A stretch of DNA of 29,937 bases, from positions 1 to 29,937 of the forward strand of contig CAJUGZ010000013.1 of NCBI GenBank assembly GCA_910585855.1, written 5' to 3'. Position 1 is the first letter of the stretch. The number at the start of each line of letters is the position of its first letter. This DNA is from an uncultured Lachnospiraceae bacterium. GTDB lineage: Bacteria > Bacillota_A > Clostridia > Lachnospirales > Lachnospiraceae. The translations under genes were made by a program, and so were the position numbers. Positions 7,340 through 15,358 of this stretch are shown here, piece after piece. A model generated the notes under the pieces. The model saw only the letters and a list, made by a program, of their open reading frames with translations, had not been told where the DNA came from and made no database searches.

Positions 7340-8242
7340 TTGAATACCATTTTCTATTGTTTAAAACAGGGAATTAAAAATATATTTCGAAATAAATTAT
7401 TTACGTTGGCATCGGTTAGTACAATGGCAGCTTGTATTTTTTTGTTTGGATTGTTTTTTGCGATTGTAAGCAATGTACAGTATATTGTAAAACATGTGGA
7501 AACCAATATCTGCGTTACTGTATTTTTTGAGAAAAGCACGCCAGAAGATCGAATTCAGGAGATTGGGCAGGAGGTAAAAAAAAGAGCAGAAGTAGCGGAT
7601 ATTCAGTTTACTTCAGCAGAAGAAGCATGGGAAACGTTTAAGGTAGATTATTTTAAAGGAAGAGAAGAGGCAGCAAAGGCATTTTCTGGAGATAATCCGC
7701 TGGCAAATTCGGCTTCTTATACGATTTATTTAAATGATGCTTCTATGCAGAGCGCACTTGTCACTTATCTAGAGCAGATGGAAGATGTCAGGGAGGTAAA
7801 AAAGTCAGACTTTACAGCAAGCAGTTTTTCCAATTTTAGTTTGCTGCTGGGTTATGTATCGGCGGCAATTATTATTATTCTTCTTGCAGTAGCCGTGTTT
7901 TTAATTGGAAATACCGTTTCTGTAGGTATTACGGTTAGGCGGGAAGAGATTTCCATTATGAAATTAATCGGTGCAACAGACTTTTTTGTAAAAGCTCCGT
8001 TTTTGGTAGAAGGAATTTTAATTGGTGTAATTGGAGCGGCAATACCTTTGGTTATTATTTATTTTGCTTATGAAAAGGTAGTAACTTATATTTTAGATCA
8101 GTTTAGTATTCTTGGAAATATTATTGTATTTTTACCGGCAGAGGATATCTTCCGGCATCTGTTTCCGGTGGGATTAGTATTAGGGGTTGGTATTGGATAT
8201 TTAGGAAGCAGCATGACAATCAGAAAGCATCTGCGGGTATAA
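7340..8242 (+). CDS. ftsX: Cell division protein FtsX
   Basis: Membrane partner of FtsE, 300 residues. It has an N-terminal cytoplasmic segment, TM1 (about 22-44), an extracellular domain of some 120 residues that usually contacts the hydrolase or its adaptor, then TM2-TM4 (about 168-192, 221-243, 273-292). The start is TTG at 7340, supported by GGAAAGGGA ending 9 nt upstream and by the family-like opening MNTIFYCLKQGIKNIFRNK. The M23 protein gene that follows is the likely partner on the outer face. Confidence 0.93.
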   Translation: MNTIFYCLKQGIKNIFRNKLFTLASVSTMAACIFLFGLFFAIVSNVQYIVKHVETNICVTVFFEKSTPEDRIQEIGQEVKKRAEVADIQFTSAEEAWETFKVDYFKGREEAAKAFSGDNPLANSASYTIYLNDASMQSALVTYLEQMEDVREVKKSDFTASSFSNFSLLLGYVSAAIIIILLAVAVFLIGNTVSVGITVRREEISIMKLIGATDFFVKAPFLVEGILIGVIGAAIPLVIIYFAYEKVVTYILDQFSILGNIIVFLPAEDIFRHLFPVGLVLGVGIGYLGSSMTIRKHLRV

Positions 8243-8291
8243 GAAAATAGGGACATAGTCAAAAGGCAGGAAAGGAAACAGAGTATACAGG

Positions 8292-9539
8292 ATGGGAAAG
8301 GTGAGTATAATAAAAACGAGTATAAAGAAAAATAAGAAAAAATTTAGTTGGAAGTTAGTTGTATTTTTTATTGTTCTTTCTATGACAATTCCAGTACAGG
8401 CATCTTCTACAAAAGATAAGATTGGAGATGTAAAGGATCAGCAGGAACAGTCTAAACAGCGAAAAGAGCAGGTACAGAGTAAAATTCGGGAATTAGAGGT
8501 TTATAAAGCAGATGCAATTTCTTATATTCAAAAGATGGATGCAGAATTGGCAGATGTAGAAGGAAGGTTAGAGGATCTGGGCAATCAGCAGACCATAAAA
8601 GAACAAGAGATTGCGGAAACTGAAATTGAACTAGATGATGCGAAAAAGACAGAACGGGAACAGTATGAGTCGATGAAGCTGCGGATTCAGTATATGTATG
8701 AAAACGGAAATGAATCTTACTTAGAAATGTTGTTGGGTGCAGAGAGTTTTGCAGATTTATTGAATAAATCAGAGTATATTACACAGATAACAACTTATGA
8801 TCGGGATATGCTGGATGTATACCAGCAAACGATACAAAATGTAGAAGAAAAAGAGGCACAGTTAGAGCAGGAAAACAGAGAATTAACACAGTTAATTCAA
8901 GAAAGTGAAGCAGAGAAGGAAAATCTGCAGAGTTTGATTGACGCAAAAGCAGTTGTGCTTGCTGGTTATGAGGCAGATATTGAAAGCGGAGAAGCAGAGG
9001 TTTCTGTATTGGAAGCGGATATGGCAAAGTTAGATGCAGAACTGGCAGAATTAGAAGCACAGTTAAAACGAGAAGAGGAAGAGGCAAGAAGAAAAGCGGA
9101 AGAGGAAAAACGGGCAGCGGCAGCAAAACGCACCTATGATGGAGGAAGTTTAGGTTTTCCTATGGCTTGGTATTATCGAAAGACTTCTGATTTTGGGTAT
9201 CGCAATCATCCGATTTTCGGACAGGTTTTGCAGCATAATGGAGTAGATTTAAGTGCAGATACTGGTACGGCGATTTATGCCGCTTATAAAGGAACAGTTG
9301 TGGTTTCCACTTATAATTCTTCTGCCGGAAATTATATTATGATTGACCATGGAAGCGGACTGATGACAGTTTATATGCATTGTTCGAAACTGTTGGTTAG
9401 TGTGGGAGAAACGGTCAGCAAAGGGCAGACGATTGGACTGGTGGGTTCAACCGGAAATTCCACCGGACCACATCTTCACTTTAGTGTGCGGTTAAATGGA
9501 TCTTATGTCGATCCAAAGCCTTATATTGGGTTAAATTAA
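8292..9539 (+). CDS. M23 peptidase with coiled coil (FtsEX-linked murein hydrolase)
   Basis: Exported peptidoglycan hydrolase of 415 residues. A signal peptide or anchor covers about 18-38. Long coiled coils fill 45-130 and 170-280, rich in E, Q and K. The LytM/M23 endopeptidase domain lies at about 288-412. The zinc and catalytic residues look complete: HNGVD (H315, D319), H363, and HLH (H394, H396). It may therefore be an active enzyme rather than a degenerate EnvC-type activator. The architecture matches EnvC/PcsB-like partners of FtsEX, and the gene is 49 nt after ftsX. AGGAAA is 13 nt before the ATG, a long spacing, so the true start may be slightly different. Confidence 0.9.
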   Translation: MGKVSIIKTSIKKNKKKFSWKLVVFFIVLSMTIPVQASSTKDKIGDVKDQQEQSKQRKEQVQSKIRELEVYKADAISYIQKMDAELADVEGRLEDLGNQQTIKEQEIAETEIELDDAKKTEREQYESMKLRIQYMYENGNESYLEMLLGAESFADLLNKSEYITQITTYDRDMLDVYQQTIQNVEEKEAQLEQENRELTQLIQESEAEKENLQSLIDAKAVVLAGYEADIESGEAEVSVLEADMAKLDAELAELEAQLKREEEEARRKAEEEKRAAAAKRTYDGGSLGFPMAWYYRKTSDFGYRNHPIFGQVLQHNGVDLSADTGTAIYAAYKGTVVVSTYNSSAGNYIMIDHGSGLMTVYMHCSKLLVSVGETVSKGQTIGLVGSTGNSTGPHLHFSVRLNGSYVDPKPYIGLN

Positions 9540-9571
9540 GAAAGAATAAGGGAAAGGTATGGTGTAACAGA

Positions 9572-10867
9572 ATGAATGAAAAGAAAAATTATCAGAGGGG
9601 GATGCTTACCGGAATTGCAGGCGGAATTTTGGGATGTTTGATTGTAGTTTCGCTTTTAATCGTAGCAGGAGTCAATATTTTTGCTGCAAATAACGGACAT
9701 ATTATATTTGGAACAGAAGAGCTGCCTTCAGAAGAAGCAACACAGGAGAGTACAACAGAACCAGAAGAAGAAGGGGTTTTGACAGCAGAATTTTTAAAGA
9801 AAGTAGACCGGATTTATAAGGATATGCAGTCCTATTTTCTATATGAAATTGACGAACAGGCACTTCGGGACGGGATGTTAGACGGAATGTTAAATGCACT
9901 TGGCGATCCTTATTCCTGTTATTATAATGAAAAAGAACTGGTCAGTATGATGGAAACGACACAGGGTGAGTACGTCGGAATCGGTGTTTCGGTTTCTCAA
10001 AATATTACTACTGGATTGATTACGATTGTAAAGCCTTATAAGGGTGCACCGGGAGCAGAAGCAGGTCTTTTGCCCGGAGATATATTGTATAAAGTAAACG
10101 ATCAGGAAATTGCTTCAATGGAGCTGGATGCTGTAGTAGGCTTGATTCGAGGAGAAGAAGGATCAAAAGTAAAAGTAACAGTCTATCGGGAAAGTGAAGG
10201 AGACTATTTGGACTTTGAAGTAGAACGCCGAACAGTGGAAATTCCTACTGTAGAATATGAAATGTTAGACAATCAGATTGGATATATTGCCGTATCTGCT
10301 TTTGAAGGCAATACAGACGAGCAGTTTGAAGCAGCTATGCAAGATTTGACTAACCAAGGAATGAAAGGGTTAATGATTGATTTACGTGACAACGGCGGCG
10401 GATTATTGGATACGGTAGTAAATATGTTAGATTATGTACTGCCGGAAGGTTTGATTTTTTACGTAAAAGATAAATATGAAAATATCGGAGGAGAGATGTA
10501 TTCCACTTCCGAATGTCATTTGGATGTACCGTTGGTTGTACTGGTAAATGAAAACAGTGCCAGTGCATCGGAGGTTTTTGCCGGAAATATTCAGGATTTC
10601 GGAGTCGGAAAGCTGGTGGGAACGACTACATTTGGAAAGGGTATTATGCAGTCAATGTATTATGAGGATTCTCGATACAGTACAGCAATTAAACTTACAG
10701 TAGCAGACTATTATATTCATTCTGGGCGAAATATCCATAAAATCGGAATTACTCCTGATGTGGAAGTCGAATTAGAGGAAGAACTGAAAAAATTGCTGAC
10801 AATTCCTCATGAACAGGATAATCAACTTCAGGCAGGAATAGAAACCTTAATGGAAAGTATAAAATAA
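9572..10867 (+). CDS. S41 carboxy-terminal processing protease (CtpA/CtpB type)
   Basis: Membrane-anchored serine protease of 431 residues. One TM helix lies at about 13-37, then an acidic linker, a PDZ domain at about 130-215, and the S41 domain to about 400. The catalytic dyad is S331 (in NENSASASE) and K356 (TFGKG), separated by the usual 25 residues. Family members trim exported or membrane proteins. Its place behind ftsEX and the M23 gene (32 nt gap) suggests it processes envelope factors, though the substrate is unknown. No classic terminator follows; family-A repeat copy 3 starts about 14 nt after the stop. Confidence 0.92.
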   Translation: MNEKKNYQRGMLTGIAGGILGCLIVVSLLIVAGVNIFAANNGHIIFGTEELPSEEATQESTTEPEEEGVLTAEFLKKVDRIYKDMQSYFLYEIDEQALRDGMLDGMLNALGDPYSCYYNEKELVSMMETTQGEYVGIGVSVSQNITTGLITIVKPYKGAPGAEAGLLPGDILYKVNDQEIASMELDAVVGLIRGEEGSKVKVTVYRESEGDYLDFEVERRTVEIPTVEYEMLDNQIGYIAVSAFEGNTDEQFEAAMQDLTNQGMKGLMIDLRDNGGGLLDTVVNMLDYVLPEGLIFYVKDKYENIGGEMYSTSECHLDVPLVVLVNENSASASEVFAGNIQDFGVGKLVGTTTFGKGIMQSMYYEDSRYSTAIKLTVADYYIHSGRNIHKIGITPDVEVELEEELKKLLTIPHEQDNQLQAGIETLMESIK

Positions 10868-10880
10868 TGGGCAGGGGGAC

Positions 10881-11043
10881 ACAGGACGCCAAAATTCAAA
10901 GGTAGGTCTACTCCGAGCCCGCTTTCGCTTAGCATTTCCTCGTAGCGGGCACATAAGGTGCTAAAATACAGCACCTAAGTGCCGACGGGAAATGATGACC
11001 CTGCGTAGACCTACCTTTGAATTTTGGCTGTGTACTCCAGACG
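10881..11043 (+). repeat. Family-A hairpin repeat, copy 3 (forward)
   Basis: The outer arms 10888-10911 and 11005-11028 are a perfect 24-bp inverted repeat, the best in the window. The apical stem is GGTGCT/AGCACC with loop AAAATAC. The second layer CATTTCC/GGGAAATG also pairs. It lies directly after the ctpA-type gene. Confidence 0.87.
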
Positions 11044-11077
11044 GAAGAAATACAACAAATAGTAAGATATTCGCTGT

Positions 11078-11156
11078 AGTGTTAAGTACTGACGGGAGAT
11101 GATGATCTTGTGTAGAGCTATCTTTGAATTTTGTCTGTGTACTTTAGACGAAAGAT
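11078..11156 (+). repeat. Partial duplicate of family-A right half
   Basis: The sequence from GTTAAGTACTGACGGGA through the right arm to CTGTGTACTTTAGACGAAAG repeats the right half of copy 3 at a period of 107 nt, with about 15 substitutions. No left arm is present, so it cannot form the long hairpin. Confidence 0.7.
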
Positions 11157-11226
11157 AGTAAAGTCTGGCATTAATCGTGTGGGTATGGATACTGTTATAG
11201 AATATAGGAGTGAGATTTGAAAAAAA

Positions 11227-11271
11227 GTCTACCGCAATCCCACTGGCTTTAGACGGTGGGTTAAGGTAGAC
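11227..11271 (+). repeat. IS200/IS605 left-end palindrome
   Basis: Two stacked stems, 11227-11233/11265-11271 and 11239-11243/11256-11260. This is the expected position and form of a transposase-binding hairpin. Confidence 0.7.
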
Positions 11272-11309
11272 AAAATTAATGGTTTGAGTTATACATATGT
11301 TATGGAAAC

Positions 11310-11706
11310 ATGAAAATCTAAAAACAGACACAAATATTTGTTACAATATCACATAATTTTTGTATGTAAATATAGAAAGAAATTACTTATATCAAAAGAA
11401 ATATCGGAAGATATAAAACAGTTTTCTTATGAGATATGCCAAAAACATCCTGTAATTATCAAATATATGGAAACCGACAAAGACCCTATTCCTTATATGA
11501 TAGAAACAGAACCAGCAATGTCTGTCAGTAAAATTGTAAATCGGATGAAAAGCTATACAACATATCCTATTTGGAAAAGATATCCGAATTATCTTCGAAA
11601 ATATTTTTGGAAAGAACGCACTTTTTGGACAGATGGATATTTTGCTTGCAGCATAGGGAATGTTTCGGAAGATATATGAAAGAAATACATAGAAAATCAA
11701 GGATAG
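11310..11706 (+). pseudogene. tnpA: TnpA, Y1 (HUH) transposase, inactivated
   Basis: The sequence matches IS200-type TnpA (QYHIIFVCKYRKKLL ... FWTDGYFACSIGNVSED) but is damaged in three ways. First, ATG 11310 is followed by AAAATCTAA; dropping one A would restore M-K-S-K-N-R-H-K-Y-L-L in frame. Second, where the family has an HUH motif (for example DHIHLLIE), this copy reads DPIPYMIE, so both metal-binding histidines are proline (CCT, one base from CAT). Third, TGA at 11677-11679 stops translation just before K-K-Y-I-E-N-Q-G, which holds the nucleophilic tyrosine; that frame then ends at TAG 11704. The readable part is 11338-11679 (113 codons). It cannot encode a working single-strand transposase. 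Confidence 0.85.
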
Positions 11707-11723
11707 AAAGGCAGTGACAGCCA

Positions 11724-12932
11724 ATGTTAAAAGCATATAAATACAGAATATATCCAAATAAGGAACAAAAAACACAAATAGCAAAAACATTCGGCTGCTG
11801 TTGCTTTGTGTACAATAAAACATTGGCATACCGAAAAGAAATTTATGAAAAAGAGAAGAAATCCATCAGTAAAACAGACTGTAATAATTATTGCAACCGA
11901 GAATTAAAAAAAGAATATGAATGGCTGAAAGAAGCGGATAAGTTTGCTCTTACCAATGCTATTTATCATATGGACTCTGCGTATCAAAAGTTTTTTAAAG
12001 AAAACGCAGGATATCCAAAATTTAAAAGTAAACATAACCGTCATAAATCTTATACAACAAATTTTACAAACGGAAATATATCCGTGAATTTTACTGACAA
12101 AAAGATAAAGCTTCCCAAATTAAAAGATGTAAAAGCAAAATTACATCGTGAGTTTGAGGGACAGATAAAATCAGCAACCGTTTCACAAGTACCAAGTGGT
12201 AAATATTATGTATCTGTTTTAGTGGAAACCGATCATAAAATATTGCCACATACCGATAAAAAGATAGGTTTGGATTTCGGTATGAAAGATTTGTGTACCG
12301 CATCAAACGGGAAAAAATATAAAAACCCAAAAACAATAAAAAGATATGAGAAAAAACTTGCTAAACTTCAAAGACAGTTAGCCCATAAAGAAAAAAGGAG
12401 CAATAATTATTATAAAAAGAAAAAGCAGATAGCATTATGCTATGAAAAAATAACAAATATTAGAAAAAATAATCTACATAAGTTTTCTCATAAAATTATC
12501 AGCGAAAACCAAGTGATAGTTACAGAAAACCTACCGATAAAAAATATGATAAAAAATCATCATTTGGCAAAATCTATAATAGATGCATCATGGTATGAAT
12601 TAACAAGGCAGTTAGAATATAAGGCAAGATGGAACAAGCGGAAATATATCAAAGTAAATACATTTTATGCCAGCAGCCAGTTGTGTTCGGATTGCGGATA
12701 TCAAAACAAGGATATAAAGGATTTATCCATAAGAAAATGGAAATGTCCTATTTGCGGAATCTATCATGACAGAGATATAAATGCGGCAAAGAATATTTTA
12801 GCAGAAGGATTACGGCAAATTACGCAAAATAATAGAAGAGTAGGGACGGTTCAGCCCGAATTAACGCCTGTGGAGATAGTAGGTTACGAGGTCTGCGAAG
12901 CAGGAAGCCCATTGGCTTTAGACAATGGGTAG
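11724..12932 (+). CDS. tnpB: TnpB, RNA-guided RuvC-like nuclease of IS200/IS605
   Basis: Full-length TnpB of 402 residues. The N-terminal helix-turn-helix/wedge region begins MLKAYKYRIYPNKEQ. RuvC catalytic residues are D184 (GLDFGMKD), E268 (VTENLP) and D351 (HDRDINAAKN). The zinc finger is C321/C324 with C341/C344. TnpB proteins cut DNA guided by an RNA from the element's right end, which helps the element persist after excision. The frame runs into the right-end palindrome, so the last residues (SPLALDNG) are encoded by transposon-end DNA. No internal stops. The start follows a poor ribosome site (AGGCAGTGACAGCCA before the ATG). Confidence 0.93.
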   Translation: MLKAYKYRIYPNKEQKTQIAKTFGCCCFVYNKTLAYRKEIYEKEKKSISKTDCNNYCNRELKKEYEWLKEADKFALTNAIYHMDSAYQKFFKENAGYPKFKSKHNRHKSYTTNFTNGNISVNFTDKKIKLPKLKDVKAKLHREFEGQIKSATVSQVPSGKYYVSVLVETDHKILPHTDKKIGLDFGMKDLCTASNGKKYKNPKTIKRYEKKLAKLQRQLAHKEKRSNNYYKKKKQIALCYEKITNIRKNNLHKFSHKIISENQVIVTENLPIKNMIKNHHLAKSIIDASWYELTRQLEYKARWNKRKYIKVNTFYASSQLCSDCGYQNKDIKDLSIRKWKCPICGIYHDRDINAAKNILAEGLRQITQNNRRVGTVQPELTPVEIVGYEVCEAGSPLALDNG

Positions 12933-12957
12933 TTCACAGGGGACAATTATTTTTTAG
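12770..12957 (+). ncRNA. Predicted omega/re RNA guide of TnpB
   Basis: By analogy with studied TnpB systems, the guide RNA scaffold should cover the 3' end of tnpB and the right-end hairpin. Its guide should be the host bases directly after the element end (from about 12938, beginning AGGGGACAATTATTTT). This is inference from element layout; I see no separate promoter, and the 5' boundary is a guess. Confidence 0.35.
12908..12929 (+). repeat. IS200/IS605 right-end palindrome
   Basis: A seven-bp stem CCCATTG/CAATGGG with loop GCTTTAGA overlaps the last codons of tnpB. The likely cleavage side is TTCAC at 12933-12937. Confidence 0.7.
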
Positions 12958-12999
12958 TGTGATAGGAAAGAAAAGTATATGTAGAATTGGAGGTATAAG

Positions 13000-14736
13000 A
13001 TGCAGATATCAGGAGCAGAGTTATTTGTAAAAGCATTAAAGGCGGAACAGGTAGATACCTTATTTGCCTATCCCGGGGGACAGGCGATTGATTTGTTTAA
13101 TGCTTTATATGGAGAAACAGAAATTGATGTAGTTTTGCCTCGTCATGAGCAGGGATTGGTTCATGCTGCAGACGGGTATGCACGTTCGACCGGAAAGGTG
13201 GGAGTCTGTCTTGTAACAAGCGGACCGGGTGCTACGAATTTAGTAACCGGGATTGCAACGGCAAATTATGACAGTGTGCCTTTGGTTTGTTTTACGGGGC
13301 AAGTGCCTACCAATCTGATAGGAAATGATGCATTTCAGGAAGTGGATATTGTTGGAATTACAAGATCTATCTGTAAGTATGTAGTGACAGTGCGTAAAAG
13401 AGAGGAATTAGGAACGGTGATTAAAAAGGCTTTTTATATTGCACGTTCTGGAAAGCCCGGAGTGGTTTTGGTGGATTTGCCAAAGGATGTACAGAGAGCA
13501 ATGGGAAGTGATGAATACCCGGAAAAAGTAGAGATTCGGGGTTATAAGCCAAATACTGCTGTTCATATCGGGCAGATTAAAAAGGCATTGGAAACACTGA
13601 AACGGGCAAAAAAACCGCTCTTTTTGGTAGGGGGAGGAGTAAATATTGCTCATGCAGGGCAGGAGATGACACAGCTTGCTGAATTGACAGGTGTTCCTGT
13701 AGTAACTACAATTATGGGAAAGGGAGCAATTCCAACTACACATGAGCTTTATATTGGAAATATTGGGATTCATGGCAGTTATGCTGCGAATTCTGCAATC
13801 AGTGAATGTGATGTACTGTTTTCGATTGGTACACGGTTTAATGATCGGATTACAGGGAAATTGGGTACATTTGCGGAACATGCAACAATTATTCATATTG
13901 ATATTGATACGGCCTCTATTTCTAGAAATATTGTAGTGGATATTCCGATTGTTGCTGATGCGAAAAATGCAATTGTGGCTTTATTGGAAAAAGCTGTTCC
14001 TCTGCATTTAAAAGAGTGGAGAGCACGAATTGGTGAATGGAAAGTGCAGCATCCTTTGAGGATGAAAAAAGAGGTGTTGACACCACAGCAGATTATGGAA
14101 GCGATTAATGATACATTTGAGGAAGCGATAATTACAACGGATGTAGGGCAGAATCAACTTTGGGCAACACAGTTTTTGGAATTGAACGGAAAAAAGCAGC
14201 TTCTGACATCAGGCGGACTGGGTACAATGGGGTATGGGCTTCCGGCAGCGATTGGAGCAAAATTAGGAAATCCGAAAAAGCATGTGATTGCAATATCAGG
14301 AGATGGCGGTATGCAGATGAATATTCAGGAAATGGCTACAGCAGTAGTCTATGAACTGCCGGTTATTATCTGTGTATTGAATAATGGATATTTGGGAAAT
14401 GTGCGGCAGTGGCAGGAAATGTTTTATCAAAAGCGTTATGTATCTACTTGTCTGCGTTATCGCAGAAGCTGTGCTGCGATATGCAATTCGCCTACCGGAG
14501 AGTGCCCGGAGTATACACCGGATTTTGTGAAATTGGCGGAAAGCTATGGAGCAAAAGGAATTCGGGTAACAAAGGCAGAGGAGATAGAGGCGGCTTTTCA
14601 AGAGGCGTTAAAAAATACAAAAGCACCTACAATAATTGAATTTATTATTGAGCGGGAAGTGAATGTTATGCCGATTGTAGCACCCGGAAATCCGCTGAGC
14701 AGTATGGTTCTAGAAAGTGAGGAAGATGCGGTATGA
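13000..14736 (+). CDS. ilvB: Acetolactate synthase, large (catalytic) subunit
   Basis: ThDP-dependent enzyme making 2-acetolactate from two pyruvates (or acetohydroxybutyrate), the first common step of valine, leucine and isoleucine synthesis. The 578-residue chain has the activating glutamate E50 (in PRHEQG), the central FAD-type domain, and the ThDP/Mg motif GDGGMQMN (434-441) to NN (461-462). Residues about 482-505 form an insert with four cysteines (C484, C491, C495, C502) before PDFVKLAESYG, absent from many bacterial homologues. TTGGAGG stands 8 nt before the ATG. ilvN overlaps by 4 nt. No T-box or leader peptide is visible, and the IS element ends only about 60 nt upstream, so native upstream control may have been displaced. 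Confidence 0.93.
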   Translation: MQISGAELFVKALKAEQVDTLFAYPGGQAIDLFNALYGETEIDVVLPRHEQGLVHAADGYARSTGKVGVCLVTSGPGATNLVTGIATANYDSVPLVCFTGQVPTNLIGNDAFQEVDIVGITRSICKYVVTVRKREELGTVIKKAFYIARSGKPGVVLVDLPKDVQRAMGSDEYPEKVEIRGYKPNTAVHIGQIKKALETLKRAKKPLFLVGGGVNIAHAGQEMTQLAELTGVPVVTTIMGKGAIPTTHELYIGNIGIHGSYAANSAISECDVLFSIGTRFNDRITGKLGTFAEHATIIHIDIDTASISRNIVVDIPIVADAKNAIVALLEKAVPLHLKEWRARIGEWKVQHPLRMKKEVLTPQQIMEAINDTFEEAIITTDVGQNQLWATQFLELNGKKQLLTSGGLGTMGYGLPAAIGAKLGNPKKHVIAISGDGGMQMNIQEMATAVVYELPVIICVLNNGYLGNVRQWQEMFYQKRYVSTCLRYRRSCAAICNSPTGECPEYTPDFVKLAESYGAKGIRVTKAEEIEAAFQEALKNTKAPTIIEFIIEREVNVMPIVAPGNPLSSMVLESEEDAV

Positions 14737-15239
14737 GTATAAAAAAGAGATGGATTAGTCTGTTTGTGGAAAATGATGTTGGTGTGCTTGCCCGAATATC
14801 GGGACTGTTTTCGGGAAAGTCTTATAATTTAAATAGCCTTACGGTAGGGACAACAGAGGATGAAACCGTTTCCCGTATGACTATTAGTCTGACCAGTGAT
14901 GATAAGACATTTGAGCAGGTAAAAAAACAGTTAAACCGCAGTGTGGAAGTAATTAAAGTAATTGATTTTACAGATGTGCCGATTCATTTAAAGGAATTGA
15001 TGTTTATTAAAGTGAATCATTGTACGGAAAAGGATAAACAGGAGATTTTTCGAATTTCACAGGTTTTTGGGGTAAAAGTGATTGACTATAATCCGACAAC
15101 GGCTTTAATTGAAAGCGTGCAGACGGAAAAGCGAAATAATGAGTTAGTGGCGATGCTTTCTTCTGCTTTTTTAAATCGGATTGAGATTGTACGAGGCGGA
15201 AGTGTGGCGATTGAAGCGATTAGTCTTTCAGAGCGATAG
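14733..15239 (+). CDS. ilvN: Acetolactate synthase, small (regulatory) subunit
   Basis: Regulatory partner of IlvB, 168 residues, the usual size. An N-terminal ACT domain (RWISLFVENDVGVLARISGLFSG onward, about 5-80) typically binds valine for feedback inhibition. The C-terminal small-subunit domain follows. ATG overlaps the ilvB stop (ATGA), so the two are translationally coupled. A strong terminator 20 nt after the stop closes the operon. Confidence 0.94.
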   Translation: MSIKKRWISLFVENDVGVLARISGLFSGKSYNLNSLTVGTTEDETVSRMTISLTSDDKTFEQVKKQLNRSVEVIKVIDFTDVPIHLKELMFIKVNHCTEKDKQEIFRISQVFGVKVIDYNPTTALIESVQTEKRNNELVAMLSSAFLNRIEIVRGGSVAIEAISLSER

Positions 15240-15259
15240 AGAAAGGACTTTGATATAAA

Positions 15260-15314
15260 TGTCGGATTTTAGAAGATGACTTTTTGGGTTTTCTTTCTGA
15301 AATCTGACAGTTTT
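15260..15314 (+). terminator. Rho-independent terminator of ilvBN
   Basis: Fifteen pairs (15260-15274 with 15295-15309, two G.U) enclose a 20-base loop and are followed by GTTTT. Confidence 0.8.
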
Positions 15315-15358
15315 CTCCGCCAAACGATTGATTTTCTAAATAGAAGGAGGAAATGTTT

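Larger units (their letters stand above)
11220..12937 (+). mobile_element. IS200/IS605-family insertion sequence (tnpA broken, tnpB intact)
   Basis: The left end carries a nested hairpin: GTCTACC (11227-11233) pairs with GGTAGAC (11265-11271), and CCCAC (11239-11243) with GTGGG (11256-11260). The right end has CCCATTG (12908-12914) pairing with CAATGGG (12923-12929), then GTAGTTCAC. Both hairpins share the loop text GGCTTTAGAC, as expected for the subterminal palindromes recognised by Y1 transposases. Such elements lack terminal inverted repeats and target duplications, so the exact left boundary (about 11215-11226) is uncertain. Confidence 0.85.

Noticed and set aside
8779..9126. Leucine- and proline-rich minus-strand frame inside the M23 gene
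   Set aside because: It is a shadow of the Glu/Gln/Ala-rich coiled-coil coding sequence; similar shadows occur opposite other charged genes.
12938..12999. T-box or amino-acid leader before ilvB
   Set aside because: There is no T-box core motif, no run of Leu/Val/Ile codons and no attenuator hairpin in the short space available.
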